From Clostridia bacterium (lineage in GTDB: Bacteria; Bacillota; Clostridia; Christensenellales; Borkfalkiaceae), in assembly GCA_017505465.1 (NCBI GenBank), contig JAFVPE010000028.1, forward strand, positions 1-64,000: 64,000 nucleotides of DNA, given 5' to 3'. The translations under genes and the position numbers were made by a program. The notes under the pieces were generated by a model that worked only from the letters and a program-made list of their open reading frames with translations, did not search any database and was not told where the DNA came from. Below are positions 17,436 to 26,847 of the stretch, piece after piece (position 1 is the first letter of the stretch; every line of letters begins with the position of its first letter).

Positions 17436-18089
17436 TCATTTTTCCAATAAAAACGCCGTCAGCTCTTTGAAATTTTGTAAAACGTATTCGGGGTGGCAAA
17501 GCCGTTCTTCCCCCTCTTCGGCATAGCCGACTTTCAAAAGCACACAGTCCACACCGCAAAGCTTCGCCCCTTCGACGTCGTGTTTTCTATCGCCCACCAT
17601 AAGGCACTCGTTTGCACTTGCGCCAAGCTGCCGCATTGCCTCTGCAATCACCGCCGCTTTTGTCGGTAGACTCCCGTCCATACCGGGGCCAACCTGCACG
17701 TCAAGATAGGCGGAAAAACCGAAACGCTCCGCAATTAAATCGGCGTAAATCTTCGGTTTCGACGTAGCCAACGCCATGCGATAGCCCTTTTCCTTCAAGG
17801 CTTTCAAGCATTCTAAAGCCCCTTCGATCGGCTCGTTTTGATATACCCCCGTCACCGAGTATTGCTCGCGGTATTTCGCCGTAGCTTTCGTTGCTTCTTC
17901 GTCACTCAACCCAAAGAAAGTCGAGAAGGAATAATGCAAGCTAGGTCCAACGCATTGGGGCAAAAGCGCACGGTCGGGCTCGGGATACCCAAGCTCTTTG
18001 AGCGCATAGCGAATACACGAAAAAATCCCCGGATGGGACATAACCAACGTACCGTCCAAATCGAATAAAACGTACTTGTATTTTTGCAT
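17436..18089 (-). CDS. HAD-superfamily phosphatase, Gph/PpaX-like
   Basis: 217 residues. Motif I VLFDLDGTLV gives the nucleophile and acid Asp; motif II lies in ALATSKPKIYADLIAERF; motif IV is MVGDRKHDVEGAK. The inserted helical cap (residues 15-85) is of the phosphoglycolate phosphatase / beta-phosphoglucomutase type. Substrate cannot be told; phosphoglycolate, pyrophosphate or a sugar phosphate are all possible. Monocistronic between its terminator and the TauE pair; no strong ribosome site beyond a GGAGGC-like stretch upstream. Confidence 0.82.
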   Translation of the reverse strand: MQKYKYVLFDLDGTLVMSHPGIFSCIRYALKELGYPEPDRALLPQCVGPSLHYSFSTFFGLSDEEATKATAKYREQYSVTGVYQNEPIEGALECLKALKEKGYRMALATSKPKIYADLIAERFGFSAYLDVQVGPGMDGSLPTKAAVIAEAMRQLGASANECLMVGDRKHDVEGAKLCGVDCVLLKVGYAEEGEERLCHPEYVLQNFKELTAFLLEK

Positions 18090-18147
18090 TTCCGTGCCTC
18101 CGCTCGTTTATTTCTTGGGGAATTTTACCATACTTAAACGCAGTTTG

Positions 18148-18519
18148 TCAACCGTTTTTCGTTTGCAAAGTCTTGTAAAGCCCTACAACGGAAAGCCCGA
18201 TCAAAAACACACCGAAACCCTTTCGCAAAAGCTCGGACGGAAGGGACGCCGCCACCAACGCACCGAGCGCAGACGCAAGTAAAGCAGGCAAAATAATCCA
18301 AAGCATGCCCTTCGTTTGCAACAACCCGTTGTCCGCGTGCGTTTTCAATGCGCCGACGCTCATCGGCAAAAAGGAAAAAAGATTGGCACACTGCGCAATT
18401 TTTTGCGGTACACCGCCGACGAGCACAAGCAGCGGAATCGTCACCGTTCCACCTCCCATTCCCATACCTGCCGGAATCCCGCCTAAAAACCCTAATAAAA
18501 GATAAAGATAAAAGCTCAT
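18148..18519 (-). CDS. TauE/SafE half-transporter A
   Basis: 123 residues, four membrane helices. GFLGGIPAGMGMGGGTVTIPLL is the glycine-rich signature of the TauE/SafE (DUF81) anion exporter family, which usually has 240-270 residues and two such halves. The start is set at ATG 18519, following AAAGGAGGGG; the upstream ATG extends into that ribosome site. It follows half B with an 81-bp gap, so the two probably assemble as a heterodimer exporting sulfite, sulfoacetate or a related organic anion. Confidence 0.82.
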   Translation of the reverse strand: MSFYLYLLLGFLGGIPAGMGMGGGTVTIPLLVLVGGVPQKIAQCANLFSFLPMSVGALKTHADNGLLQTKGMLWIILPALLASALGALVAASLPSELLRKGFGVFLIGLSVVGLYKTLQTKNG

Positions 18520-18575
18520 AATATGTAGGGAAACCCCTCCTTTGTGGGCGCAAAAAACGACAGACAACTCACTAT

Positions 18576-18602
18576 TCAACGCGTACCTGCCCCCGTCATT
18601 TT
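18576..18602 (-). repeat. GGGGCAGG motif, copy C
   Basis: On the minus strand, directly after the TAA of half B, it reads AATGACGGGGGCAGG then TACGCGTTGAA, matching the spoVT copy including the ATGAC flank. Single arm only, without the inverse partner. Confidence 0.8.
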
Positions 18603-18966
18603 ATAAAAATAGTAAAGAAAACCCTGCCGCCGCTTGCAAAAAAGCAAACACAAGGTTGACCGTCTTTACGGGCATTTTCCCAAGCAAAAACGCTCCCAAC
18701 GCTCCACCAAGCGACACGCCAAGCGCCGTCGGGATCAACACGTTCGCATCATAAAATCCGCGAATTGCGTAAATCAAGAAAGAAAGCACGGATACGGGCA
18801 AAATAAGCAAAATTGCCGTTGCGTGCGCTCGTTTTTCGTCCAACCCCGTTTTTTGCAGCATTGGCACGGCAATCATGCCGCCGCCACCGCCGAATAAGCT
18901 GTTCGCCGCACCTACCGTTACACCGCAAAATACCTTTTTGGGCTTGTCATTTCCAACTTTTTCCAC
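18601..18966 (-). CDS. TauE/SafE half-transporter B
   Basis: 121 residues, four membrane helices with the second family signature AANSLFGGGGGMIAVPML (about 20-37). It starts with GTG at 18966; a purine-rich AAAAAGGGG lies upstream. It is the first gene of the pair. Each half carries one signature, so neither looks like a simple truncation; a split gene is the better reading. Confidence 0.82.
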   Translation of the reverse strand: MEKVGNDKPKKVFCGVTVGAANSLFGGGGGMIAVPMLQKTGLDEKRAHATAILLILPVSVLSFLIYAIRGFYDANVLIPTALGVSLGGALGAFLLGKMPVKTVNLVFAFLQAAAGFSLLFL

Positions 18967-19058
18967 GCCGCCACCCCTTTTTCACTATATTCTTCTATAG
19001 TATCGGTAAAATTTTTTCTTTTTATCAAACTTTTTCTTCCTTTTACCGCCATAAATGC

Positions 19059-19087
19059 TTGCCAACATTTTATTTTTGTATTAAAAT
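19059..19087 (+). promoter_or_regulatory. promoter of the giant lipoprotein gene
   Basis: TTGCCA, 17-nt spacer, TAAAAT; predicted start about 19094, leader about 70 nt. Confidence 0.6.
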
Positions 19088-19166
19088 AGTGTAGTATGGA
19101 ATGCAAAGTCGGATTTTTCCCTCTTTGCGACAAAACAAGGAAAAACAAAAAACCAAAGGTGGTTAT

Positions 19167-22100
19167 ATGAAAAGTAGTTTCAAGAAAAGCAAGAAATATT
19201 TTCTTGCCCTTTGCTTATCGGCATTGATTGCTTCGGCGGGCATCGGCGCTCTTACCGCTTGCTCCGACGACAAAAAAGCTGATTCCTCTACGACGGAATC
19301 TTCCTCCTCTAGCGCGGAAGCAACCGTCAATGATACCTCGCTCATCAAAAACGGCGGTTTCGAAACGTTTAGCACGAACAATGGCTTGAACGCTATCGGC
19401 ACTTCCGTTACCGGTTGGACGCGTAGCGTAAACTCCACGACGTCGGGTACGGCGCTCACTTCTCGTGCGGCAAGCGGTATCATCGATACGAGCTCGGCGG
19501 CTTGGGAAACGCTCACGGGCAAGAAAAACGGCGATATGACCAAGTTGTCCGAAGCGGAAGCAAAAGCAAATTGGAGCAAATACTCCGTTGCAGAAAAGCT
19601 CGCTTATTACGACGCTTGGAAGTCTAAGAATAAGGACGGTAAGATCGCAGAAGATCTTGACTTCTATCAAGCCTTCAATATCGACAGCGAAGATATTCCT
19701 AGCGCAACGGTTAATCCCGGCACGCATCACACGGATAAGGAAAATACAGACACGAAAGTGCTCATGATCCACAACGAATATCCTTCGACGAGCACGTCTT
19801 CCACGTACAAGACGCTCGGTACGGCGCAGAAGTACACCTCTTCCTCTACCGTTACCGTTCCCGCTGGTACGGCGGCTGAATTCTCCGTTTGGGTAAAAAC
19901 GGCAGAGCTTATGTGTTCGAGCTCGAGCGGCGAATCGCAAAAGGCAGTCGGCAAGGGTGCGTACATTTCCGTTTCGCAATCGGTCGGCAGTAAATCCCTT
20001 CCCGTATTCTCCGTAAAGAACATCAACACGGAATATCTTGACGAGGGCTCGGTTGCGGCAGGCGATTACAGCAACGGTTGGGTGAAATACTCCTTCGCTC
20101 TTAAAGGTTCGTCCTATGCAGACACGACCTTCTCCGTTGTCTTTGGTCTTGGCCAAGGCGGCGGCGAATACAGAGGCGAATACGTAAACGGCTATGCGTT
20201 CTTCGACGACGTTCAATGCAAGGTCGTTTCTCAAGATTCTTACGAAGATTACGTTACCGCTAACTTCCCTACCGACGAATTGAAGAAAGAAATTATGTCT
20301 TTCGAGTCTAAGCTTGAAGCGAAGACGGTTGACGCTTCCGAAGAAACGTCCAAGACGAAGTTTGCATTCAACTTCTACGGCGCATTCGACCACTCGACCG
20401 TTATCGATAGCTTTGTAGGTTTGGATGCTAACGATACCGCAGATCATTTCAAGGCAACCTCGACGAAGAAAGGCGATAAGGAATACACTTCCGAAGCGGG
20501 CAACACTCCCCTCGAAGCGTTGAACGGCGGTTTGGATAGCAAGTACGACGTAAAAGCAGTATTTGCAGGCACGGCGAAGATTAACGAATACGCAACCGCA
20601 AATTCCAACGCATACCTTTCGGCAATTTATAACGATTATTTCGCAGGCGATAAGTACGCAACGAACGAAAACATCTTGCTCCTTATGAGCGCAAACGGCG
20701 TTGCTTACACGGCGGATACGGCATTCAATACTACGACGAACCTCGGCTACACCTTCTCGTATCAAGATTTCAAAATGGACGATCCTGACACGACGGAAGT
20801 TGAGTACACCGATTATTTGGCAATTTCCTTCTTTGTAAAGACTTCCGATTTGAACGGTTTCACGGGCGCAGGCATCAAGCTCAAGAACGGCAACAACGAA
20901 ACGACCTTCTCTTCGCTTGATACTTCTTCCCTTACCCCTGTTTCCATCGGCGAAAAGGGTGAAGAAGGCTATATCGAAGATCTTTACAGCGGTTGGCAAC
21001 AGTGCTTCTTCTTCGTGAAGAACGACTACGTTGAAGCGGATAAAGACGACGTAACCTTCTCCTTGTCCTTCTCTTACGGTCCTACGACCATCACGGGCAC
21101 GACGAAGGATAGCTACTACGAAGGTTTTGCAGCTTTCACCGATTTCAAGGTGAAGCCCATGAGCAAGGCAGAATACGACGCTGTAAATAGCGGCACGTAC
21201 GCAAAGACCGTTTCCGTAAGCGGCGTTACCGCAGAAGAAGCGGCGGGCAACAAAGGATTTGACTCCGCAGCAAACGTTCCTTCCAACGCATTGAAGGATC
21301 CTTCCAAGAACGAGTGGCGTCTTGCAAATCTTCAAAACTACACCGGCGTTTACAGCGACAGCTACTACGTAGACCAAAAGAACGGTAAGAACACCGACGT
21401 GAACACCAACGCAAATGCAGGCCTTCTCAATAGAGATTACTTCATCGGCGCAGGCGACAATACGAGTTACTACACGAGCGACGAAGCAAAAGCTCCCGCT
21501 TGGATGAACGGCTTGACGAAGGCTTCGGGTAAGACAACGGCAAGCGAAGTTTGGAACACGATGTTCGGTTACAACTCCGGTATCGGCAGCAGAACGCAAC
21601 CCCTTCTCATTTGGAACGACGGTGCGAAGGATAAGGCTTACGGCTTTATCGGTCAATCCACTTCCATTGCGGCAAACTCCTACACGAAGGTTTCCGTAGC
21701 GGTTAAGGTAGGTGCGCTTACCGGCGTAGACACCGCAAACCTTGCAGCATACGTATATCTTATTGATACGGACGACACCACCTATGCAAATACCCTTTCG
21801 ATTGGCAGAAACCTTTCCTATTGGTATGACAACGAAGGCAACATTTGCACGGGCGATCCCGCAGAAAAGGATACGGAAGTTGCATTCTATCTCCAAAAGA
21901 ACGGTTTGTATAAAGCAAACAAAAATTGGAGCGGCTACAAGGATGAATATAAACATATTTACTATGCTAACCTTGACGCTTATACCGAAAAGGATAGCGC
22001 AGGCAACTTGCTTGTAGCAGAAGGCGGCGCTTCCCACGCATATAGTAATAAGTGGAACAACGAAGGCGAAGACGGCATTGCATTCTACTATAACGAAGCA

Positions 22101-22943
22101 AACAAGGTCTACTACGCAGACAAAGCAAAGACCCTTCCCGTAAGCAATCTCGCATTCTTGACCAAAAAGACCGCTGACGATGAAACGCATCCCCTTCCTT
22201 GCCGTTATGCGGCGGAAAACAGCAAGCAGTTGATGGCAAAGGTTGAATACGTCGGCGACGTATGGCAAACCGTAAGCTTCTATATCCACACGGGTGAAAC
22301 GGCGAAGAATTACCGCCTTGAAGTATGGAGCGGCGACAGAAACGGCGCGGCGAACCCTGCAGATTCCTACGTAATCTTCGATATGAACTACACGGGCGAT
22401 GCGGAAAGCAACTTCGCAACCCTCATCGAAGAAAATAAGGATAACGCAAACGCAACCTCGTTTGAAAACGTATTCTCTTACTTCGATTCCGATAAGTATC
22501 TCCGTTATAACGTAGAGCTTGACACCAACAAGGTTGGCAACGTATACGAAAAGAGCTACGATGCAACCGAACAAACGGCAGGCGTTGCATATCTCACCTA
22601 CACGGAAGAAAATGAAACGAGAATCTTCGCGGATTACTCCTATCAAGACAAGACCGTAGCGGCTACGATTGAAGACGATAATAGCAACTCTGGCTCCTCT
22701 TCCGAATCGAAGGATAAGGAAGAAAGCGACACGAACGTATGGCTTCTCATTAGTTCCATCGCAATTGCAGCCGTTCTCGTACTCGCAATCGCAAGTATCG
22801 CTCTTCAAAAAGTCTTGAAGAAAGTAAAGAAAACCGCAACGAAGAAAGCTCCCGTAAAAGCAAAGAAAGAAAAAGCAACGAAGAAAGCGGCTAAACCTGC
22901 TAAGAAAGAAGCAGTTGACGAAGATAGCCCTTACAACGACTAA
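19167..22943 (+). CDS. giant surface lipoprotein with C-terminal anchor
   Basis: 1258 residues. The signal segment FLALCLSALIASAGIGALTAC ends in lipobox LTAC; after it comes a Ser/Thr linker. The body has at least three beta-sandwich-like units resembling carbohydrate-binding modules: the first begins NGGFETFSTNNG, and units end in patterns such as GYAFFDDVQCKV and GFAAFTDFKVK. Near the C terminus is a Ser/Glu/Lys linker, one transmembrane helix (VWLLISSIAIAAVLVLAIAS) and a Lys/Ala-rich cytoplasmic tail, so the protein would be held at both ends. The start is ATG 19167 after AAAGGTGG. No catalytic domain recognised; a glycan-binding or scaffold role is inferred. A long antisense frame is a composition artefact. 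Confidence 0.75.
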   Translation: MKSSFKKSKKYFLALCLSALIASAGIGALTACSDDKKADSSTTESSSSSAEATVNDTSLIKNGGFETFSTNNGLNAIGTSVTGWTRSVNSTTSGTALTSRAASGIIDTSSAAWETLTGKKNGDMTKLSEAEAKANWSKYSVAEKLAYYDAWKSKNKDGKIAEDLDFYQAFNIDSEDIPSATVNPGTHHTDKENTDTKVLMIHNEYPSTSTSSTYKTLGTAQKYTSSSTVTVPAGTAAEFSVWVKTAELMCSSSSGESQKAVGKGAYISVSQSVGSKSLPVFSVKNINTEYLDEGSVAAGDYSNGWVKYSFALKGSSYADTTFSVVFGLGQGGGEYRGEYVNGYAFFDDVQCKVVSQDSYEDYVTANFPTDELKKEIMSFESKLEAKTVDASEETSKTKFAFNFYGAFDHSTVIDSFVGLDANDTADHFKATSTKKGDKEYTSEAGNTPLEALNGGLDSKYDVKAVFAGTAKINEYATANSNAYLSAIYNDYFAGDKYATNENILLLMSANGVAYTADTAFNTTTNLGYTFSYQDFKMDDPDTTEVEYTDYLAISFFVKTSDLNGFTGAGIKLKNGNNETTFSSLDTSSLTPVSIGEKGEEGYIEDLYSGWQQCFFFVKNDYVEADKDDVTFSLSFSYGPTTITGTTKDSYYEGFAAFTDFKVKPMSKAEYDAVNSGTYAKTVSVSGVTAEEAAGNKGFDSAANVPSNALKDPSKNEWRLANLQNYTGVYSDSYYVDQKNGKNTDVNTNANAGLLNRDYFIGAGDNTSYYTSDEAKAPAWMNGLTKASGKTTASEVWNTMFGYNSGIGSRTQPLLIWNDGAKDKAYGFIGQSTSIAANSYTKVSVAVKVGALTGVDTANLAAYVYLIDTDDTTYANTLSIGRNLSYWYDNEGNICTGDPAEKDTEVAFYLQKNGLYKANKNWSGYKDEYKHIYYANLDAYTEKDSAGNLLVAEGGASHAYSNKWNNEGEDGIAFYYNEANKVYYADKAKTLPVSNLAFLTKKTADDETHPLPCRYAAENSKQLMAKVEYVGDVWQTVSFYIHTGETAKNYRLEVWSGDRNGAANPADSYVIFDMNYTGDAESNFATLIEENKDNANATSFENVFSYFDSDKYLRYNVELDTNKVGNVYEKSYDATEQTAGVAYLTYTEENETRIFADYSYQDKTVAATIEDDNSNSGSSSESKDKEESDTNVWLLISSIAIAAVLVLAIASIALQKVLKKVKKTATKKAPVKAKKEKATKKAAKPAKKEAVDEDSPYND

Positions 22944-22965
22944 TCTTTCTCATTAGCAAAAAGAT

Positions 22966-23000
22966 AACCGCCAAGGCGTAATGCCTTGGCGGTTCTTTCG
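22966..23000 (+). terminator. terminator of the giant lipoprotein gene
   Basis: AACCGCCAAGGC-GTAAT-GCCTTGGCGGTT followed by CTTTCGTTT. Confidence 0.85.
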
Positions 23001-23010
23001 TTTCCATATA

Positions 23011-23046
23011 AAAAGGATTTACCATTCTTTCGGTAAATCCTTTTGT
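23011..23046 (-). terminator. terminator of rsmF
   Basis: AAAAGGATTTACC - ATTCTTTC - GGTAAATCCTTTT with a T run on the minus strand. Confidence 0.85.
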
Positions 23047-23048
23047 TT

Positions 23049-24356
23049 TTAATTCATAAGCCGCAATGCCTTAGGGAAATGGTTTTTCACCGTCCCGTTC
23101 ACTGCTTTACCAAGCCCTAACGGCAAGCCTTCCACACACACCAAGCACCAACCGTTTTGCACGTCAAATTCTAACGTTTCGCCGCGTAAATATCTTTCCA
23201 CACGCCCGTCGCCAAGCGGTAAGTTCACCACATTTTTACATTCTTCGCTCTTGGCACACGTTGCAAGAGAATGCGACGGCTCAAACCGCCCGTTCTTCAC
23301 TTCACCAAGCCTTACGCCCACGCGCAATACCTGCAAGCCCTTCCAATCGAACACCCCTTCGGGAAGCTCGTAAAGCACCCCGTTATGCTCGTATAAACGA
23401 AAAGCAAACCGTTCTTTGAAGAATGCCCTTTCAAATTCCCGATAGGCTTTTTCGCCGTTTGACGTGACGCTTGTCTTGGCATATTTCAAACGAGTATCCC
23501 ACTCCCCCGTTCGAGAAATCTTTTCAAATAAAGCGGCAAAATGCCCTTCCCCGTCTACTTTATGGGGATAGAGTTTCTCTTGCGTTATAAGCCGCATTTC
23601 GGGGTGATTTTCAAGGTAATCGCATACCTGCCCCTCATCTTCAGCAGGCGCAAAGGTACACGTGGAGTACACAAGCCGTCCGCCTTCTTTGAGCATCACA
23701 CTTGCAAAGTCAAGAATCTCTTTTTGCCGAGCGGCGCACATCGCGACGTTTTCTTCGCTCCATTCCGAAAGCGCTTCTTCCGCATTTTTACGGAACATTC
23801 CTTCGCCCGAACAAGGCGCATCCACGAGAATTTTATCAAAATAACCTACAAATTTCTTCGCCAAAGCCTGCGGATATTCATTGAGAACGACGGCGTTTTT
23901 GATGCCCATACGCTCTACGTTTTGCGAAAGAATCTTCGCGCGCGAAGTAATCGGTTCGTTTAAAACCACAATTCCCTTTCCGTCCATTGCGCAGGCAAGC
24001 TGCGTTCCCTTTCCGCCGGGCGCAGAACAAAGGTCGAGCACTTTTTCGCCCGCTTGCACCTCTAAAAGTGGGGCTGCGCACATTGCGGAAGGCTCTTGCG
24101 AATAGAACGCTCCTGCAAAATGCAAGGGGTGTCTACCGAGCTTTTCTTCTTCGGTGTAAAACCCGTTTTCTTCCCAAGCGACCTGCTCCCCAAGGAAGGG
24201 TAAAAGCGATTTCAACGCATCCCTGCCCCCCTTGAGCGGGTTCAAGCGCACCCCTTTGAAGGGCTTATTTTCATAACAAGCGAAAAAGGCTTCCCATTCA
24301 TTTTCGGGAAGCTGCTTTTTCATATTCAAAACAAATTGTTGGGGTAAATTCGACAT
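23049..24356 (-). CDS. rsmF: RsmF/RsmB-type RNA (cytosine-5-) methyltransferase
   Basis: 435 residues; adds a methyl group to C5 of cytosine in rRNA with SAM. Motif I is LDLCSAPGGKGTQLACAM (about 107-124), motif IV PCSGEGMFRK with one catalytic Cys, motif VI STCTFAP with the second. A C-terminal extension of about 150 residues matches the RsmF/YebU group rather than RsmB, which has an N-terminal NusB domain absent here. Two stretches of the dispersed GGGGCAGG motif fall inside the coding region (EDEGQVCDYL and KGGRDALK), both where family sequence would allow them. It follows the exonuclease gene by 23 bp. Confidence 0.9.
   Translation of the reverse strand: MSNLPQQFVLNMKKQLPENEWEAFFACYENKPFKGVRLNPLKGGRDALKSLLPFLGEQVAWEENGFYTEEEKLGRHPLHFAGAFYSQEPSAMCAAPLLEVQAGEKVLDLCSAPGGKGTQLACAMDGKGIVVLNEPITSRAKILSQNVERMGIKNAVVLNEYPQALAKKFVGYFDKILVDAPCSGEGMFRKNAEEALSEWSEENVAMCAARQKEILDFASVMLKEGGRLVYSTCTFAPAEDEGQVCDYLENHPEMRLITQEKLYPHKVDGEGHFAALFEKISRTGEWDTRLKYAKTSVTSNGEKAYREFERAFFKERFAFRLYEHNGVLYELPEGVFDWKGLQVLRVGVRLGEVKNGRFEPSHSLATCAKSEECKNVVNLPLGDGRVERYLRGETLEFDVQNGWCLVCVEGLPLGLGKAVNGTVKNHFPKALRLMN
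23619..23643 (-). repeat. GGGGCAGG motif, copy F (inside rsmF)
   Basis: Minus strand ATGAGGGGCAGGTATGCGAT, encoding DEGQVCD. Differs little from the intergenic palindrome arms. Confidence 0.75.
24211..24233 (-). repeat. GGGGCAGG motif, copy G (inside rsmF)
   Basis: Minus strand GGGGGGCAGGGATGCGTTGAA (split here as GGGGGGCAGGGATGCG + TTGAA), encoding KGGRDALK. Confidence 0.7.
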
Positions 24357-24379
24357 AATACCACGCCTTGAAAAACCTT

Positions 24380-25336
24380 TTATTTCTTCAAATATTCTTC
24401 GAATTCTTCGGGGGTGAAAATTCTCGCTTTTGAGCTTTGCGCCGATTTCAATCTTGCACCGTTTTCATCTGCAAAGCAAACGTACACGTCGCACTCTTCC
24501 GCGCGATAGGTGATAAACGCCGCCTGCGCAAACGCCGCTAAAAGGAGCTTTTTAGAGAGCGGAAGCTGCATTTCCAAGGGGTGTGAGAAGCAAATATTCT
24601 TCCCCTTCAGCTTACCGTCCTTGGCGCGCTTGCGTTTTTCCTTATCCGCAAAGATATGGAATTCCGCCTTTAATTTTTCACGCTCTTCCTTGCGCTTTTC
24701 CTGCGCTTTTTTGTATTCTACAAACGCCGTAGACGTCGTTTGCGTAATTTCATAGTTTTTTATTTTACCGAGCGTGATTTGGTACTTTTCCAAAAGCTCG
24801 GAGAAGGTCAACCCTTCTTCTTTACACATCGTCTCGGCAACCTTCATCGTTGCGTACGCATCGTCCACCGCGCGGTGTGCCGTGAATTCCACACCAAGTT
24901 CCTGCGCTATCGAGCCCAACCCAAATTGACGGGAAAACTCCCCGATTCGGTTCATATACACGAATTGCGTATCCGCAAATGCAAAGTCAAACGGAGGCAA
25001 ATTGAAACGCTTGCTCTCGAAATTGAGATACTTGACGTCGTTCATCGTCGCATGCCCCGAAACGAGCGTATCTCTATCCTGTAACAAGGAGTAAATCTTG
25101 TCCGCTTTCTCTTGGAAGGTGGGATATTTCTTGAAATTGGCATATTCGTACGGCAAAACGAGCCCCTGCGTGCCCTTTCTATCCGTCAAATGGAAGCCGC
25201 CCTGCGGATTGATTAAAATATCTTCCTTTTCAAGAATATTAAATTTTTCATCCGTCAAGCAGTACCCAAACGCGCAAATTTTCGCCACGTTTTTGGACAC
25301 CACCGAGCATTCAATATCAAAAAATAAGTATTTCAT
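24380..25336 (-). CDS. DEDDh 3'-5' exonuclease with BRCT-like C terminus
   Basis: 318 residues. Exo I YLFFDIECS gives Asp and Glu; Exo II SGHATMNDVKYL gives Asp; Exo III HRAVDDAYATMK gives the His and last Asp of DEDDh. This is the DnaQ/epsilon type. A charged coiled linker (KKAQEKRKEEREKLK) leads to a C-terminal segment (GKNICFSHPLEM...DVYVCFADENG...IFTPEEFEEYL) resembling a BRCT domain, as in several Firmicutes exonucleases. A TTG two codons upstream is less likely than ATG 25336. There is no clear ribosome site. Probably co-transcribed with rsmF. Confidence 0.82.
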   Translation of the reverse strand: MKYLFFDIECSVVSKNVAKICAFGYCLTDEKFNILEKEDILINPQGGFHLTDRKGTQGLVLPYEYANFKKYPTFQEKADKIYSLLQDRDTLVSGHATMNDVKYLNFESKRFNLPPFDFAFADTQFVYMNRIGEFSRQFGLGSIAQELGVEFTAHRAVDDAYATMKVAETMCKEEGLTFSELLEKYQITLGKIKNYEITQTTSTAFVEYKKAQEKRKEEREKLKAEFHIFADKEKRKRAKDGKLKGKNICFSHPLEMQLPLSKKLLLAAFAQAAFITYRAEECDVYVCFADENGARLKSAQSSKARIFTPEEFEEYLKK

Positions 25337-25347
25337 ACACAAAAATA

Positions 25348-25380
25348 GTGAATTGACGACGGCAACGCCGTCAATTCACT
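25348..25380 (-). terminator. terminator of serS
   Basis: AGTGAATT with inner GACGGC-AAC-GCCGTC and closing AATTCACT, followed on the minus strand by ATTTTTG just before the exonuclease ATG. Confidence 0.75.
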
Positions 25381-25392
25381 TGTACCTGTTCG

Positions 25393-26682
25393 TTAATTTT
25401 TGGGAAGGATAACCGCCTTGCCGCCCATATAAGGACGAAGCACTTCGGGAATGTTTACACTGCCGTCCGCTTGCAAGTGGTTTTCGATGAACGCAATCAA
25501 CATACGAGGGGGCGCAACCACCGTGTTATTCAAGGTGTGCGCAAGCTTGGTCTTGCCGTCGTCGTCCTTGTAACGAATGGACAAACGTCTTGCCTGCGCG
25601 TCCGTAAGGTTGGAACAAGAACCCACTTCAAAATATTTCTTTTGACGGGGACTCCAAGCTTCCACGTCACAGCTCTTGTATTTCAAATCCGCCAAGTCGC
25701 CCGTACAGCAACCAAGCTGTCTTACGGGAATATCCAACGAACGGAACAATTCCACCGTGTAGCTCCAAAGCTTTTCATACCATTCTTCGCTCTCTTCGGG
25801 ACGGCAAACAACGATCATTTCCTGTTTTTCGAATTGGTGAATACGGTAAATACCGCGTTCTTCGATGCCGTGCGCGCCCTTTTCCTTACGGAAGCAAGGC
25901 GAATAGCTCGTGAGCGTCAAGGGAAGCTTCTTGCCGTCGATGATTTGTCCCATAAATCTGCCGATCATCGAGTGTTCGGACGTACCGATAAGATACAAAT
26001 CTTCCCCTTCGATTTTGTACATCATATTTTCCATTTCGTCGAAGCTCATAACCCCCGAAACGACGTCGCCGTGGATCATATAAGGGGGAATTACGTAGGT
26101 GAAGCCCTTGTCGATCATAAAATCACGCGCATAGGTAAGCACCGCAGAGTGCAATCTTGCGATGTCGCCCGTGAGATAATAGAAGCCTTGACCGGACGTG
26201 CGGCGCGCGGAATCTACGTCGATACCGTCGAGCTTTTCCAAAATATCCAAGTGGTAAGGCACGTCGAATTCGGGAACTTTTGCTTCACCGAAACGCTGTA
26301 ATTCCACGTTTTCGGAGTCGTCTTTCCCTACGGGAACGTCCGCCGCCACGATGTTGGGAATAGCCATCATCGCTTTCTTGAGCGCCGCTTCCACTTCTTC
26401 ATTTTCTTTTTCAATCGCAACAAGACGGTCAGCGTCCGCCTTTACTTGCGCTTTTACCGCTTCCGCTTCTTCGCGCTTGCCTTCCTTCATAAGCATACCA
26501 ACCTGCTTGGAAAGGGTATTTCTAGCCGCGCGGAGCGCGTCCCCTTCCGCAATCAAAGCGCGGCGCTTTGCGTCAAGCGCAAGCACTTCGTCCACAAGCG
26601 CAAGCTTATGATCTTGGAATTTTCTGCGAATATTCTCTTTTACGAGTTCCGGATTCGTACGGATCAAATTAATATCGATCAT
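25393..26682 (-). CDS. serS: seryl-tRNA synthetase
   Basis: Class II synthetase, 429 residues. It starts MIDINLIRTNPELVKENIRR, followed by the long antiparallel coiled coil that grips the tRNA-Ser variable arm (about residues 30-100). Motif 2 lies in PCFRKEKGAHGIEERGIYR and motif 3 near the C terminus in NNTVVAPPRMLIAFIEN. The start at 26682 is set by GAGGTG and family alignment; an upstream in-frame extension has no homology. The predicted leader is about 30 nt, so no T-box. Divergent from the P-type ATPase gene. Confidence 0.96.
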   Translation of the reverse strand: MIDINLIRTNPELVKENIRRKFQDHKLALVDEVLALDAKRRALIAEGDALRAARNTLSKQVGMLMKEGKREEAEAVKAQVKADADRLVAIEKENEEVEAALKKAMMAIPNIVAADVPVGKDDSENVELQRFGEAKVPEFDVPYHLDILEKLDGIDVDSARRTSGQGFYYLTGDIARLHSAVLTYARDFMIDKGFTYVIPPYMIHGDVVSGVMSFDEMENMMYKIEGEDLYLIGTSEHSMIGRFMGQIIDGKKLPLTLTSYSPCFRKEKGAHGIEERGIYRIHQFEKQEMIVVCRPEESEEWYEKLWSYTVELFRSLDIPVRQLGCCTGDLADLKYKSCDVEAWSPRQKKYFEVGSCSNLTDAQARRLSIRYKDDDGKTKLAHTLNNTVVAPPRMLIAFIENHLQADGSVNIPEVLRPYMGGKAVILPKN

Positions 26683-26718
26683 TTGTAACACCTCGGTAGT
26701 TTTCAATTGATTTTCTCT

Positions 26719-26747
26719 ATTATACAACTTTTCCCCTATAAATGCAA
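26719..26747 (-). promoter_or_regulatory. promoter of serS
   Basis: On the minus strand TTGCAT, 17-nt spacer, TATAAT. Confidence 0.75.
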
Positions 26748-26798
26748 TTAAATTGCCAAGGAATAAGCTCGATTTCCCATAATTTTTCCGCAAAAAAC

Positions 26799-26827
26799 TT
26801 GTATTTTGCGCATAGGTGTGTTATAAT
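26799..26827 (+). promoter_or_regulatory. promoter of the P-type ATPase gene
   Basis: TTGTAT, 17-nt spacer, TATAAT. Confidence 0.75.
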
Positions 26828-26847
26828 AAAAGCAATATATACCTTTT

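Noticed and set aside
19215..22808. A 1197-codon open frame on the minus strand opposite the giant lipoprotein gene
   Set aside because: It is antisense to a clearly coding gene with signal peptide and promoter; the frame is open because of codon bias, is rich in Arg, Cys and Val, and has no ribosome site or recognisable domain.
26682..26793. T-box or extended N terminus for serS
   Set aside because: The predicted leader is about 30 nt, too short for a T-box, and the extra codons upstream of MIDINLIR span the promoter.
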